DNA of 64,000 bases from Pseudisothecium myosuroides. Lineage: Eukaryota; Streptophyta; Bryopsida; Hypnales; Lembophyllaceae. The stretch is from contig OX637293.1 of the NCBI GenBank assembly GCA_951799445.1, positions 4,092,001-4,156,000 on the forward strand, given 5' to 3'. Positions within the stretch are counted from its first letter, which is position 1; each line of letters begins with the position of its first letter. The position numbers and the translations under genes are program-made. The notes under the pieces are model-generated. The model was not told where the DNA came from. It saw nothing but the letters and a program-made list of their open reading frames with translations, and ran no database searches. Positions 35,289 to 46,925 of this stretch are shown in pieces.

Positions 35289-36053
35289 ATGAGTCAGGAT
35301 AGTAATACCCAAGAGACATTACCATTGGTTCATGATATTTCGACAGTGAACCCAGACAGGTCAAGTCCAGCATCATCGACGGAGCGCGAAGATCCGCCGA
35401 GGTCAAGTTCAGCACCCCTGGTTGAATCTGAGTCAATTCAGCCCCCAGATGAGCAAGAGCCACTGGAGGAGCCATTTACACAACCATCAAGCGACGATTT
35501 CATCTTTCCGCCCCCGGAAGAGCCAACAAATGAGCCACCGGAGGTACCCATGACAGCATCCTTAGAGGAATGAGCGCGAGCGCTCTTCCAAGGTCCACAC
35601 TTACTTATGTTACAAACACCGGCGCCTTCAGAGGAGCAAGCGCGAGAGCCCACTGAAGACCCATACTTTGAAGCGATGTTCCAAATGCCCGACGATCGGG
35701 TACAATTATCTCAGTTACCAAATGTACGACGACGACCATGTGACGAGGAGGAGCAGCCCGAACGTGAAACACCGTTGGAGTGAATTCCCCCCGAAACAGA
35801 TGATGATGAACCTTGGCCTCCTCGGGTCAGGTCTATCATGTTTCTTGTGGAGAACCAAGTAAACGAAGAAACCGGCGAGTAGACGATGGTCGAAGGCCAA
35901 TTCGCCAACTTCACTACCATCAGACGGCGGCCAATACTTAATGGACACGAGCTCATAGTACTGGGTCCGCTACGGCCTTTAACACCATGACAACAGGCCA
36001 TTTATATCCTAGAAGTAATGAACCAACTCACCACCTTCTTTGATATACTGTAA
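35289..36053 (+). pseudogene. Acidic, Pro/Ser-rich retroelement ORF with four in-frame stops
   Basis: A frame of 255 codons starts at ATG 35,289 and ends at TAA 36,051-36,053. Internal stops are TGA 35,571, TGA 35,781, TAG 35,880 and TGA 35,988. No indel is needed to keep the frame. The first 95 residues are Pro/Glu/Ser-rich and probably disordered (SSDDFIFPPPEEPTNEPPE). The last third looks folded (RRPILNGHELIVLGPLRP; AIYILEVMNQLTTFF). I recognise no family. Its place after protease, where RT would be expected, suggests an accessory gene of the element or captured sequence. Confidence 0.45.
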
Positions 36054-39000
36054 TTAGTAGGCAACAATACCTACACCCCTTCCTTTCCCTTTTTCTATTC
36101 AAAAAAAAAATTAAAACACTATGTGCAGGGCAGGAGGAACCCCGACGGTATTTATACGACCGGCGGAGGTCAGCGGACGTCTCCAGGCCGTTGGGACTCG
36201 GTAGCACGTAGTGTATCGGTCCTTAGATTTCTATGCCGGCGACGAGGGTTCGAACTTTGGGCCGTCGCCGGGGCGCCATCCACCCTGAACTAGTGACAAG
36301 GCAGGAAGTTAGTGAGACTGAAGACGGCTGGAGACACTTTTCCAAGTGAGCTCCTAGCATTGAGATCTAGACCACTTGCCTTTTTATTTTATTTGCTTTT
36401 GTTTTGCTTTTGTTTTTCCTTTTCTCTTCTCTTAGATCCAAGTCAACTCCGATTGAGGCGGATATAAAAAGAAAATTACAAGATATATTAATGAACCATG
36501 CTTAGAGTCATAGAGTCTGATGTAGATCTTTTAAGGTTTGCATCAACAGTTCAATTTGGAAAATGGGTCCATAGAATTTTTCTTAAACCCATAAATCATG
36601 TGTCAGTGATTTTCCTTTGGCATCTTCACAGAGATACAACTTATTTATGGAACACCAACTCGAAATAGTACTCCCTATTTTTGGTGTCCATATCCATACT
36701 TGAGTATATTCTACTCAGATTTTGGTACATTCTACTTGCAAATTGGTAGAAGCATGTGTCCAAAATGATTTCCCCCTTGGGCGGAAATTATAAACAAACC
36801 TTGTTTTAACTTTTGGAACATCTTAGTCCGGAACCAGAATGAATGGCCACAACCCTAACATTTGGCTATTGCAAATTCTAGCTAGTTGTCAGTCTAGTTA
36901 GTTACAAACATTTTGGTGCGTCATGTCAAGTCAAGAACCATATAAATGGTGCGTCTTTTTCCAAGTCCAAAACCTTATAAGGGTGCGTCACCTCGAGTCC
37001 GGTACTATTTTGAGGGTTACCTCCATTCACATTGGTAGATTTTTGATTAAATTTAATTTGATCAAATGCTTGAGCAAGATTTTGACCGTGTTGCCCAATG
37101 GATGAGCGTTAGCAAGTTTAGGATTCTCACGATTTACAATCGTACCGTAGATGGCCGCCATATATGAGCCCTCAAGATAGCTCTGGGTTTATTTTTCGCG
37201 ATTTATTGTTAGTTTTTAGTATAAATTCATGCAAAATAGTATGAATTAGTAGTTGAGAGGAGTTTGGTAGAAGTCCCTACCAGATTAGTGAGAGATTGTC
37301 CTAAAATCATGGAAAGCACAAAATACTCTGCTTTTCTATGTTTAAATCTTAGTTTAGTGTCTTAGAGTCCATATTTACGTGTCAGAGAGATGTGAAGATG
37401 TGAGAATTAGCCAGTTCTAGTGTCCTGTCCATGTAAAACTCGACCTGTGAGCACATGTGACAGCTTGGCTGAATCATAAAGTCTATGTTCAGGTTTAGAA
37501 GTATCTAGATCCAATTCATGTAAAATTTGGACTAGTTATGTGAAAACCTACAAATGTTGAAGAATACGAACCAAAATGCAAAGTAGAAGAAGGGCAAGGT
37601 GATTGGAGCTTATAGAAAGGTGCTTTTAAGATAAAAGCATGCCAAGAGGTCAACAGCAATACTAATCATCCACGACAAACCCCGACACCAGACTAATTTC
37701 CCCCTAAGGCGGAAATTATTAAGGAATTGTTAAATTTAGCATCCTTATTGGAGGTTTGATTTTGCCCTTAGCTTTTGAAAACTTCCTAGAAGATTGCCCA
37801 AAAGTTTCGGGATTTTACAAAACTCCACGATGACTCCATGGGAAATCAACCGTCATTGAAATTGATGGTAATTTCATAGAAATTACCCAGAGTGCAGTAA
37901 AATCTCACTAAAAATTAAATTAAAGTTTTATATATAAAATAAGCGACCAGTCAAGTTTGAAGACTTTCCAATAGTCAGAAGTACTAGAATCGACAACAAC
38001 ATCGAATTTAACAAGAATTTACAACATGGCGGCGGGTTGACCGGCGAACCAGGAGCTAACGGTGTCCAAATGTCGCGAACAAGGAATGTTTTCTTACTCT
38101 CACGAACCTTCTAGGCAACTCTGGCTAGTCAGTTTCCTCGGGAAATGCAAATTCCATAAACTGGGATTTTGACTTTTCTTTGAAGTTACCATGAGTAGTT
38201 TTTACACATATTTAGAGCCTAGAAGTGGGGGGTAGGGGATCCTTTAGACTAATTGGGGTCTTCTGAACGCGATGGTGCAATCGAATTTTAATTTGGAGTT
38301 GTTCTCAAGAAGATAGGAAGAGTTCAGCCGTAGCGTTGACTTTTTTAGAGTAATTAGCGGTAATTCAAAGTTATTTCACAAAATATCTTGGTGAAAGTCG
38401 AAGATTGGATTTAGTTAAGATTTCAAATCTTTCCTTTAAAAGCCAATTTAGATTAAATTAAGAATATTTGGAAATATCCTAGGGTTGTTTGCAAAATATC
38501 TCAAAGTCAAAATAGTTAAATTCCTAAATATCTTTGGGAAAAATCTTAGATTTTATTTGGACAAGATTTCTTTTCTAATTAAGGCTTGTTCTAGAAAATT
38601 CTAAAGATTAATCAAAGATTATTTTGAAAATATCTTAGGGTAGTTTAGAATTTAGTTTAGGTTAGTTTTTGAGTAAGAAGACCAAATATCTCATTGTAAA
38701 CGAAGTGGTGGGGCCTTCTAGCAAGTATTTAAGGCCTCCCCGCGAAGTTTGTTGTACCCCATTTTGTTCATTATCTGCCTACCGACACTCTGTCGGAGTA
38801 CAGACACTCTTCCGTTGTTCCATTTGTTTACCGGCATTGTCGGAAGCAATTAAGCTAGATCAATTTTGGTCATCTTTGCTCATTTTTGTTTTCATTGCTT
38901 CCTTTAGTGGAGGATTTGGTTAAGGACTCGGGGTTTCCTTTCAACCTTTACAACCACACTAAGTTCATACTTTTGGGAGGTTTCATCCCCCAAAAAACTT

Positions 39001-40060
39001 GTATACCTTGTTTACGTACTAATTCCGTGTTTTGCAACAGTTATTGAGCTAGAATTCTTAAAGCGGTGAAGCTAGTCTTTACCAAAAGATTCTAACACTC
39101 AAACCATTGACCAAACTTCGTTGTATAACAAAGTTTGGTGTGACTTAATCCTTAATGTTCGGTTTAACACTTTCATGTGTACCTCCTTTAAGAATTAAAA
39201 CCATTTGATACCTTGGGAATTATTTTAGTCATTAATGTTCGGTTCAAACACTTTCATGTGTACCTCCTTTAAGAACTAAAACACTCCTACAGCCACTTGG
39301 AACTATTCTTGACAAGTTTTAGCCTGGGGTTGCTCCCACACGGCGAAGCTTTCACCTCAACGGAAATTTATCTTGAAACTTGAAGGAATAATTGGGAAAA
39401 ACCCTCGGTGTGTTGGCTATTTAAGCCAAAAAACCCACACCCAGTGGCTCCTTTTCTTCCGCCGAAATTTGCTCAATTGCTTTTCATGTCCATTGCCAAA
39501 GTTAGGAACTCTCATTGATAGTTTAGTTTTGCTTCGTAGGTTATCCTTGTCTTTGTTTAGTTGAGATCACTTTGTTTTAGTTTATTCCAAAAATCCAAAA
39601 ACAATTAGTTAGTTTGCTTGTTTGAGCCATTTCCCTAGAAAATCACAAAAGAACGTTAATTTAGAACCCTTTGCTTTAAGTTCTCAAAAAACCCAACAAA
39701 TCATTTAGAATTGCTTCAATTAGTTAAGGTTCCAAACTCTTAGATTCAGTTAGTTCCCTTTTATTTTAGTTCCAATAACCCATAATCGTTAGTTAGTTAG
39801 AATTCAATAAATCCTTTCCCTAATATTTTTGTTTAATTTTTGTTTTATTAAGTTTAGTTAGTTTCCAAAAGCCAAAACGAGCCAATTCAAGAGTCAGGTT
39901 CACTAGCTGAATCGGAAGCAGCCAGGGTACGAGGCGGGTATCGGAAGCAGCCGGGTACGAGGCGAGTATCGGAGTAAGAGGGAACACGGTTCCCAACGAC
40001 CGGGAACGGGAGGGGACACGGCCAGTAGCAACGCGCCACGTGGCGCCTCCACGCCACCCG
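36054..40060 (+). other. Long untranslated 3' part of the LTR retrotransposon
   Basis: No RT, RNase H or integrase motifs were found in six frames. There is a GC-rich block at 36,130-36,330 preceded by a splice-acceptor-like TGTGCAG. Motifs TTTTGGTGCGTC and GGTGCGTC occur at 36,912, 36,949 and 36,982. A roughly 80-bp tandem duplication lies at 39,155-39,300 ('ttaatgttcggtt-aacactttcatgtgtacctcc'). A purine-rich run near 40,003-40,015 (gggaacgggagggga) is a polypurine-tract candidate. Confidence 0.4.
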
Positions 40061-42184
40061 ACCCGGCAGCAGTGGTGACTGCGGGGAGTCCAGCCTTTGC
40101 GAATTCAAGTCCAGACCCAACCTTTGCGAATTCAGGTCCAGTCTAGCCTTTGTGAATTCAAGTCCAAAGTCTAGCCTTGCAAATTCAAGTCCAGAGTCCA
40201 ACCCCAAATTTCATACCATCAAGCCATCAAGGTAATCTAGTCACTCAAATTAATCTTTTAGAGCTCACATTCTAAAAGTTTGAAACAAAATCAAATACTA
40301 AATGTTGGCCGTTGCTCTCCACACCACACCATTTTGATTCTTGTCCAACAAACTTTGGAATTGACAACTAAAAAATTCAACTCACTTTGAACATTCCAAC
40401 TCACAACTTTCCAACTCCATAGCCAACTCCAAATGACAACAAAACTCAAGGCAAAACATACTTAAACGAAGACGAAGTGGCGGCTTGGGAATAATTAGAT
40501 TAAAAAACTAGTTTTTTCTAAAGAATCTCACTATTCATGTTGGCTTGATGTTTTGTTTTTCACTATTCCTTTTGGATTTGGCGCGGTTTTTTATTGTTTT
40601 CTATTCATTTTGTTTTGTTTTGTTGTGCTTTTCCTATTCATTGTAGATTTGTTTTGGTTTTTATTCCGTTACTATTCATTCACTATTCATTCGGGACAAA
40701 TTGTTTTTGTTATTATTCTTTCTTTACTATTCATTCACTAGTCATTTGGAATAGTTCTTTGGTTCTATTCCTTTTACTATTGAAGAATTTGTTTTTTTCT
40801 ATCAATTAGTATTTTTGGAAGGAATTAGTTGGTCTTGTTGACTTGGGTTTTTGTTTTATTGGCCTAATAAGCCAAATAGGAAAAGACAAAAAGTCAACAA
40901 AAACAATAGATTAATTCAACAAAAATCATAAACTAATGAATAACAAATAAAATTGACTATTCATTGGAATATTATTAGTTTGGACGATATTAATCTTTTA
41001 AAATTAATTCTTAAACTAAAACAAGTATTCAAGGTGGTTGGAAATAGGGCCTTGAACTTACTTTAATTCAAAAGGTTATTTTAAAATCAACTAAAAACCA
41101 TTAGAAGTTTAACGTAAATTCCTAAAATCAAAGGAATTAAGTTAAATACTTAGACTAACCTTTTTTATTGTAGGAAATCAGTTAAAAGAATGTAGGAAAA
41201 AGGGTTTTCCATACATTTTGACACTAAACTTTTATCAACAGACGGAGTACCCATGATGGAGGACGAAGGTTATCTTGAGACCATTATGCTAGTGCTTTGC
41301 GATGACGGGACCATGGACCCAGAGGTATGTTAATTTTATCCTTTTCTTTTGCTTTGTTTTTGTTTTCAAATTAAAGTTAGAATCTTTGCTGTTAGAAGTT
41401 AGTTTTTAGATTAGAATTTAGAATTTTAGATTAAAGTTAGAAAGTTAGAGGTTATAAAACCAAATCATACTTTAAATTTAACCCAATAACAAAAATTACC
41501 AATAATTAACCATAAACCCCCGTTGGATGATAATTTAAGATTTTCATCCAAAGAAACCTTTAAGGAATCTTTTTAGGTAGGAATCAGACAAGAAATCTAT
41601 AAAGATTCCAAAATCCCTTTTTACTTTTGAAAATATTTTATTTTTGAAGGATAAAAGGTTGGATGAAGTTTGAGACCAAATTTGGATGAAAAACATCCAA
41701 TTAGGTCAAAATTCCGATTAGTCTTAAAAATCCGTAACTTAAAGGAACTAATAACTTAACCTTAGAATTTAGACTTATTTTGGATTGATTTGCTATTTTA
41801 GATTAGTGGATGAAGGTTAGCACAACTAAGGGGCCGAACGTACCTCATGGTAACTTTTGCTAGGAATCTTGGAATCTAGTTTTCTTCACCATTCTGGGAA
41901 GGAAAAATTATATTCTAAAAGGCTACTTAGATACAATTTTAGTTAGATTAGATTTTGTTTTCTTTCTTTGTTTTTTACCTAACCATAACGTTTAATTAAT
42001 TAACCCATATCTTTTCTTAGAATTAGTGGAATTTTACAGGATACCAATCACAAAAAGTGTCCATTGTTTGAAAGGCGAACACTTATTTAGGAATCACCCA
42101 ATTAGGAGTAAAATCTCCAACGAAATTGCCGCTAGAACCCGTGTGTAACTTTCTGACTCAAGGGTGGAGTTAGAAACACTCACA
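40061..42184 (+). repeat. 3' LTR (about 2.12 kb)
   Basis: It is almost identical to 25,363-27,512. All ten single-base differences I found between the copies are transitions. One roughly 26-bp unit of the 5' tandem repeat is missing, which accounts for the length difference. It ends CACTCACA and directly abuts the Ty3 pol frame on its right. Confidence 0.8.
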
Positions 42185-45053
42185 TAAGTGGAACGACAAT
42201 TTTTGAGTAATCACAAATGAATCGTCGGTAAAAATTTGCGAATCCTAAAAACGCTTGAACCTCTTTCACTGTCTACGGGGTGGGCCATTCTTGAATTGCT
42301 TGGACTTTATCTTGGCACATTTGCAGCCCTTCGCTTGAAACAATCATTCCTAAAAACTCCACGGAACTCTGATGGAATTGACACTTGGATGCCTTAGCAT
42401 AAAGTCCATGTTGTTCTAGGCGCCGTAGCACTTCCTGTACCACTAGTTGATGTTCCTCCAATGTTTTGGAAAAAATAAGTATGTCATCCAAATAAATTAC
42501 CACCAATATATCTAACAAATCATTGAAAATGTATTGCATATACGCTTGAAATAGAGCTGGAGCATTCATTAAACCAAATGGCATCACCAAATATTTGAAA
42601 AGGCCATACCGTGTCTTGAAAGCCGTCTTGAACTCATGTCCCACCGCCATCCTCACTCTATGGTAAGCTTGTCGTATATCCAACTTAGTAAAAAAATTTG
42701 CTCCCACTAATCGATCAATGAGTTCGGGAATTAACGGTAATGGATACCTATTTCTTACTGTGACATGATTTAAGTTTCGATAATCCACACAAACTCGAAT
42801 TGACCCATCCTTTTTCCTTGCAAATATAATGGGGGTGGAAATTGAAGATTTGGATCGCCTCATCCAACCCTTTCCCATATTTTCTTCCAAATATTGCCGA
42901 AGCTCTTCTAACTCAACTGGAGACATAGGTCGCAAATCGGTATTACGCGGTTCTTGCCTTTCTTTAAATTCAATCTTCATGTTTGACACTCCATGCTCTG
43001 GCAATTCATTTGATGTTTCTTCACTGAAAGCCCCTTGCATATCTTGATATTCCGCAGGAATTGATTCCTTAGCTGAATCTCCAATTTCATTTGTACCACA
43101 CAGCTCAGATACCTCCATCATATACACTTCAGCCCCCTTAGCAGATAATTGAAATGCCGCTGCTGACACCATGGAGTTTCTTGGAGCTACCAATCTTGAG
43201 GAGACCACCTATCCTCCACGGCTATTTTGACCTTGTAGCCCACATTTGACCAAAGCTCGTTGCTCTGCTCCTCAAGCTGCCCTCTGATCAAAACTCATGA
43301 CCCTAGTACTAGGGCTCATCTTTGGTTGGAGCTCCTTGCCAAACTACGGTTTGGCATCTTGCCAATGACCAAGATCCTCCTTCACTTCATGAACAATTGT
43401 CTCACGTTTCTAATATTGAAGAAACTATAAACAGGACTCATGACAAAATTCCAAATCAAAGAATACTTTCCTTTGTGATCACCGAATGGTGGGGTCATGG
43501 CATGCCAGCCAGGGTGTTCCCAATACACATGGATAGCGTCCTGTGTTTGTAATGTCTGCAGTTATAATCTCTCGATGGTTTCTGATCTTTAATTCTACTA
43601 TAGCCTCATGAGTAATAAGTCCAGAATTAATAATTCTCCCATCAATGACTCTTACTTCCCGTGGTACCTTTTTAGTTTTAATTTCCGCCTTGCAATCTTG
43701 AGCAAACTTAGGATGCATAAAAAAATTGTTGCTCCAGAATCCACCAAAGCAATAGCTGCTCGAAAATTTATTTGAGTGTCCAGTGTTAAATGTAAGCCGG
43801 GGTCATTGGTGGCTCTCAAATACAATGGAGCTTAAAGATGCAAGGATTCATCCACTGGTGGAGACGAAATAGGCAATTGCAACTGGGATATTGTTGATGC
43901 CAGCTGCCCCAGAAATCCTTTATGCTCTCCGACCAGCCCATTCTTTGCAATCATTGCAGCCGCAGATTGAACTCCGTCCGGGTACCGAACCGACGTCCTC
44001 AGTCCCAGGCGCGTCCTTTTTCCGGGCTTATATCTTCTCTTAATGCTGCAAGAGAGAGCGGTTTAGAGGGATTCGTTGGGCATTTTGCTCGAACATAACC
44101 TAGTTGTCCACATCCCCAACATCTCCCTTGTCTTTGATATTCCAATCTCTCCGCAACTGTCTTAGCCAAGGCAGTAGTTCCATGGACTACATCGAGCTCC
44201 ATTGGAACCGGTTCGGAATTCACTGGACTTGATTGAGATCGTACAATATAATCCCTCAATGTGGTATCGGGAACGTTGGGGCGTCTATTTTGACGTCGTG
44301 ACCACAACCGCTCATCGATCCTTGATGCCATAACCATCCACTCATGAAGTTTGCGTGGTTGGGTCTTTGCAGTTGCAATTGAATCCAAAACTTCATCTTT
44401 GAGGCCCCCTCAAAACCGTGCCACTAAGCTAGCCTCGTTCCACTCAACTTGTGCAGCATACTCGTTAAATACAGAAATATATGTTGCTACCGATCTTGTT
44501 TGTCGAATTTTCCCAGCCGATCCTCCGCGTTGCCTCTGCGATCAATATCCCCAAATACTGTAATGACTGCCTCCCTAAAGGCATTGTAATCCACCAATAA
44601 CTCATGAGCGCGTCCCTCATCTAACGCTTGCAAAATGGGCATTGCCCAATTTTTGGTTGCCCCAGCCATGTAAGACAGCGCGTATGCAACTTTGTCTTCT
44701 TCAAGGCGATATGCACGGGGCTTACTTTGGAACACCAATCTCAATTGGGCGAACCACTTGTACACCTCGCCGCCTCTTTTCCTAGAAAACTTCTCGGGCA
44801 CTGCTACTTTCGAATCCCTTTCCTCAAAATTTGTGCCGTCGTATTCTCGTGTCCTCCCATGGGCCCGCATCGATGTTGATGACCCCGCCGTTGTTGGATT
44901 CACCGCTGCTCGCTCCGAGATTTGTTGCACCAAGTGTAGCATCGCGGCTTGAAATACAGATTGGATCTGTTGCTAAATAAACGCAGCCCAGTCTGGACCC
45001 ACTCCTTCCATTGCTGGCAAATTTGCATCCGTTGCTGGATCTTCCTGGTCCAT
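42185..45053 (-). pseudogene. Decayed Ty3/gypsy gag-protease-RT, truncated by the LTR element
   Basis: On the minus strand it starts at ATG 45,053. Gag spans about 45,053-44,000, with a zinc knuckle CWGCGQLGYVRAKC in which the His is Tyr. Retropepsin follows, with VDSGAT near 43,735, a frameshift in an A-run near 43,719-43,726, then LGTPWLACHDPTI. Reverse transcriptase runs from about 43,050 to 42,185 with YPLPLIPELIDRL, KLDIRQAYHRVR, the catalytic YLDDILIFSK and FLGMIVSSEGL. The frame reads on past TAG 42,275 with [12 protein letters not shown] until it is cut at 42,185 by the LTR. Other stops begin (minus strand) at 44,975, 44,412, 43,481, 43,427, 43,412, 43,346, 43,274 and 43,211. A frameshift lies near 44,500. 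RNase H and integrase are missing. Confidence 0.85.
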
Positions 45054-45552
45054 GACAGACAGTCTTAAAATTTTGCTCAGCTCAGCAATTGTACTTCATC
45101 AGAAGGAAATAAATTAAAAACTTAAAGTAACTGTTTTTTTTCTCTCTGCAGTCTCTCCGCAGTCTTATCTCCGCCATCTTCTGCGCCTCAGTCGAAATCT
45201 CGAAAGGAAATAAATTAAAAATTTAAAGTAATCATTTTTTCCACTTTGTAGCCTCTCCGATGGCAATCGCTCCGGACTTTCTCTCCTCACCAAATCTCAA
45301 CTCATCTTCCTCTCTCGTCGTGATAACCGAAGAAATCCACTCCTTGTTTTCCTCGCAGCATGATTCTCACAGATCCTCTATTCTCTTCAAAACACCAAAT
45401 CTCACTCATCCTCCTCTCCGAGGTCTCATCCGAAAATCACTCTCACTGCCGTGATAACAAAAAACCTAAATTCATAACTGAAACATCTGGTCCTGACAGT
45501 GAAAACCAACTGGCTCCAAGCTGAGAGTGTGGACAGTCAATGACATCACATA
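45054..45552. other. Leader region of the Ty3 element or unassigned DNA
   Basis: Lying between the gag start and the LTR-like repeat, this would be the 5' leader of the minus-strand Ty3 element. A clear primer-binding site was not found. Two roughly 40-bp stretches ('gaaataaattaaaaacttaaagtaa') repeat at 45,107 and 45,207. Confidence 0.35.
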
Positions 45553-45818
45553 TGTTAGAATCTGGTTCGATCAATCGTAATCCTGTCGACACTCCAATCG
45601 TCCATCCTTACGTCATTGCTTTTGATTCTGTAAAACTCACACATTACATAATTCTACACAAGAGATTGCGCTCCACATCTATGCCTACTCATACAAGAGG
45701 TATTACATTACAAGATCATTAGAAACAAGATAGATTACATTCCAAAACCTTCATTTCCATTAACAAGATGTGACGTGAGAAACATTCCCCTCTCACTAGG
45801 CTTTAAGGAGCATGGCAA
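45553..45818. repeat. LTR-like repeat, copy 2
   Basis: This is a second copy of the 14,510-14,775 block, starting TGTTAGAATCTGG and ending near 'ggagcatggcaagc'. Its position about 500 bases upstream of the minus-strand Ty3 gag start makes it a plausible 5' LTR of that element, but the absence of a recognisable primer-binding site leaves this open. Confidence 0.5.
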
Positions 45819-46159
45819 GCCTACGGAATGCTAACCACCATAACTACTTGGGTTTTGTAACCAATTGGGATGAACTCCCCTTCCTAGGTTTATTTGTTCC
45901 CAAGCCCAGAAGTTACGACCAAGTCGTAACACACCTAAACTGAGGTCTAATTGAGTTTGGTGCCGTGTTTGTTTCGTTCCATTTTGAGTTAAACCTTCCT
46001 TTGACACAGGTTCACAAACAGAGGACTACTTTACGATTAACCTTATTTTGTGTTTAATATTAATTTTTATAAAAATATTTGAAAATTTTATGATTGTAAA
46101 AGACATGAGCTTTTAATCTTTTAAAAAATCGAATGGAGCAGACAAATTGGATTTATTAA

Positions 46160-46782
46160 CCCTTAAACGACTACGAGGCCATTTTATGGCCAATGGATGA
46201 CAAAGAATCAAATTGTATAGGACAGAAGTGCAATTATTCATCCTCAAAATTTGTTGTGAAAAGGAGAGATCTTCTACAACAGCTTGACTACCAATGACTT
46301 TTATAAAAATTTAAGCCAATAATTCACATGGTAAGGTACCCCTCCCCCCCCCCCCTATTCCCGACCAGTGATCCATTCCTGACCTATAGGTGCACGTATT
46401 TCTGACCACGCTTAGAATGCGATTTTGTTTTGTTTTCAAGGTTGGAACTAATAAGTACATGACACATGTCCCAAGTTATGAAAAAAATTAGGAAATAATG
46501 ATTAGATAAAAAGTTGTTGAATGATCAGAATTAGAAGAATCTAGACATTGGCTATGGGTTCAGCACACTTTTTGCCTCCCAAAATTCATAGTAATTTCAA
46601 TTCAAGCGATAAAATTACCAATTTTTTTGCAAACCATGTCATTTCTATTGATGTACCTTTGAAAAATACTTGTTTTGCCTTCACTACTCCAGATCATGTC
46701 GGAATTCCTTATTTGGTCGGTTATAGGGGGTACCTTAATGCAAAAGGTGATTTGGAGGGTCACCCCTTTGTCCTTTTAAGGG
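46160..46782. mobile_element. TTAA-flanked DNA element, CCCTTAAA group
   Basis: TTAA lies at 46156-46159 and 46783-46786. Ends are CCCTTAAACGAC and (inward from the right) CCCTTAAAAGGAC. It is 623 bp. It includes a run of about 13 C near 46,347 and an 80-codon frame (46,548-46,790) that reads out through the right terminus and TTAA. That frame has no known domain. It shares the TTAA plus CCC architecture with the two other groups but not their interior. Confidence 0.6.
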
Positions 46783-46925
46783 TTAAATAATAACCAGGTT
46801 TTTCTTTTTTGGGCGTTTAAGTGCCAGACTAGTGTCGTGGCTCATTCACAGAGGTCTAATTCTGGAGGGACCATCCAGTATTCCTTGCATGGTGACTGCT
46901 ACAGTCCAAAACAAAAACGCTGATA

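Larger units (their letters stand above)
25363..42184 (+). mobile_element. 16.8-kb LTR retrotransposon with gag and protease but no RT or integrase
   Basis: Two direct repeats, 25,363-27,512 and 40,061-42,184, differ at about ten single bases plus one missing tandem unit and enclose 12.5 kb. The order on the plus strand is upstream ORF, gag with zinc knuckles, retropepsin, an acidic ORF, then long untranslated DNA. No YxDD motif, RNase H or integrase HHCC/DDE signature was seen in any frame. The gene order resembles Tat/Ogre- or Athila-type Ty3 elements that have an extra ORF before gag, and the content fits non-autonomous TR-GAG elements. Outer target duplications do not match (TCACA against TAAGT), so one edge is uncertain or recombined. 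Confidence 0.75.
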
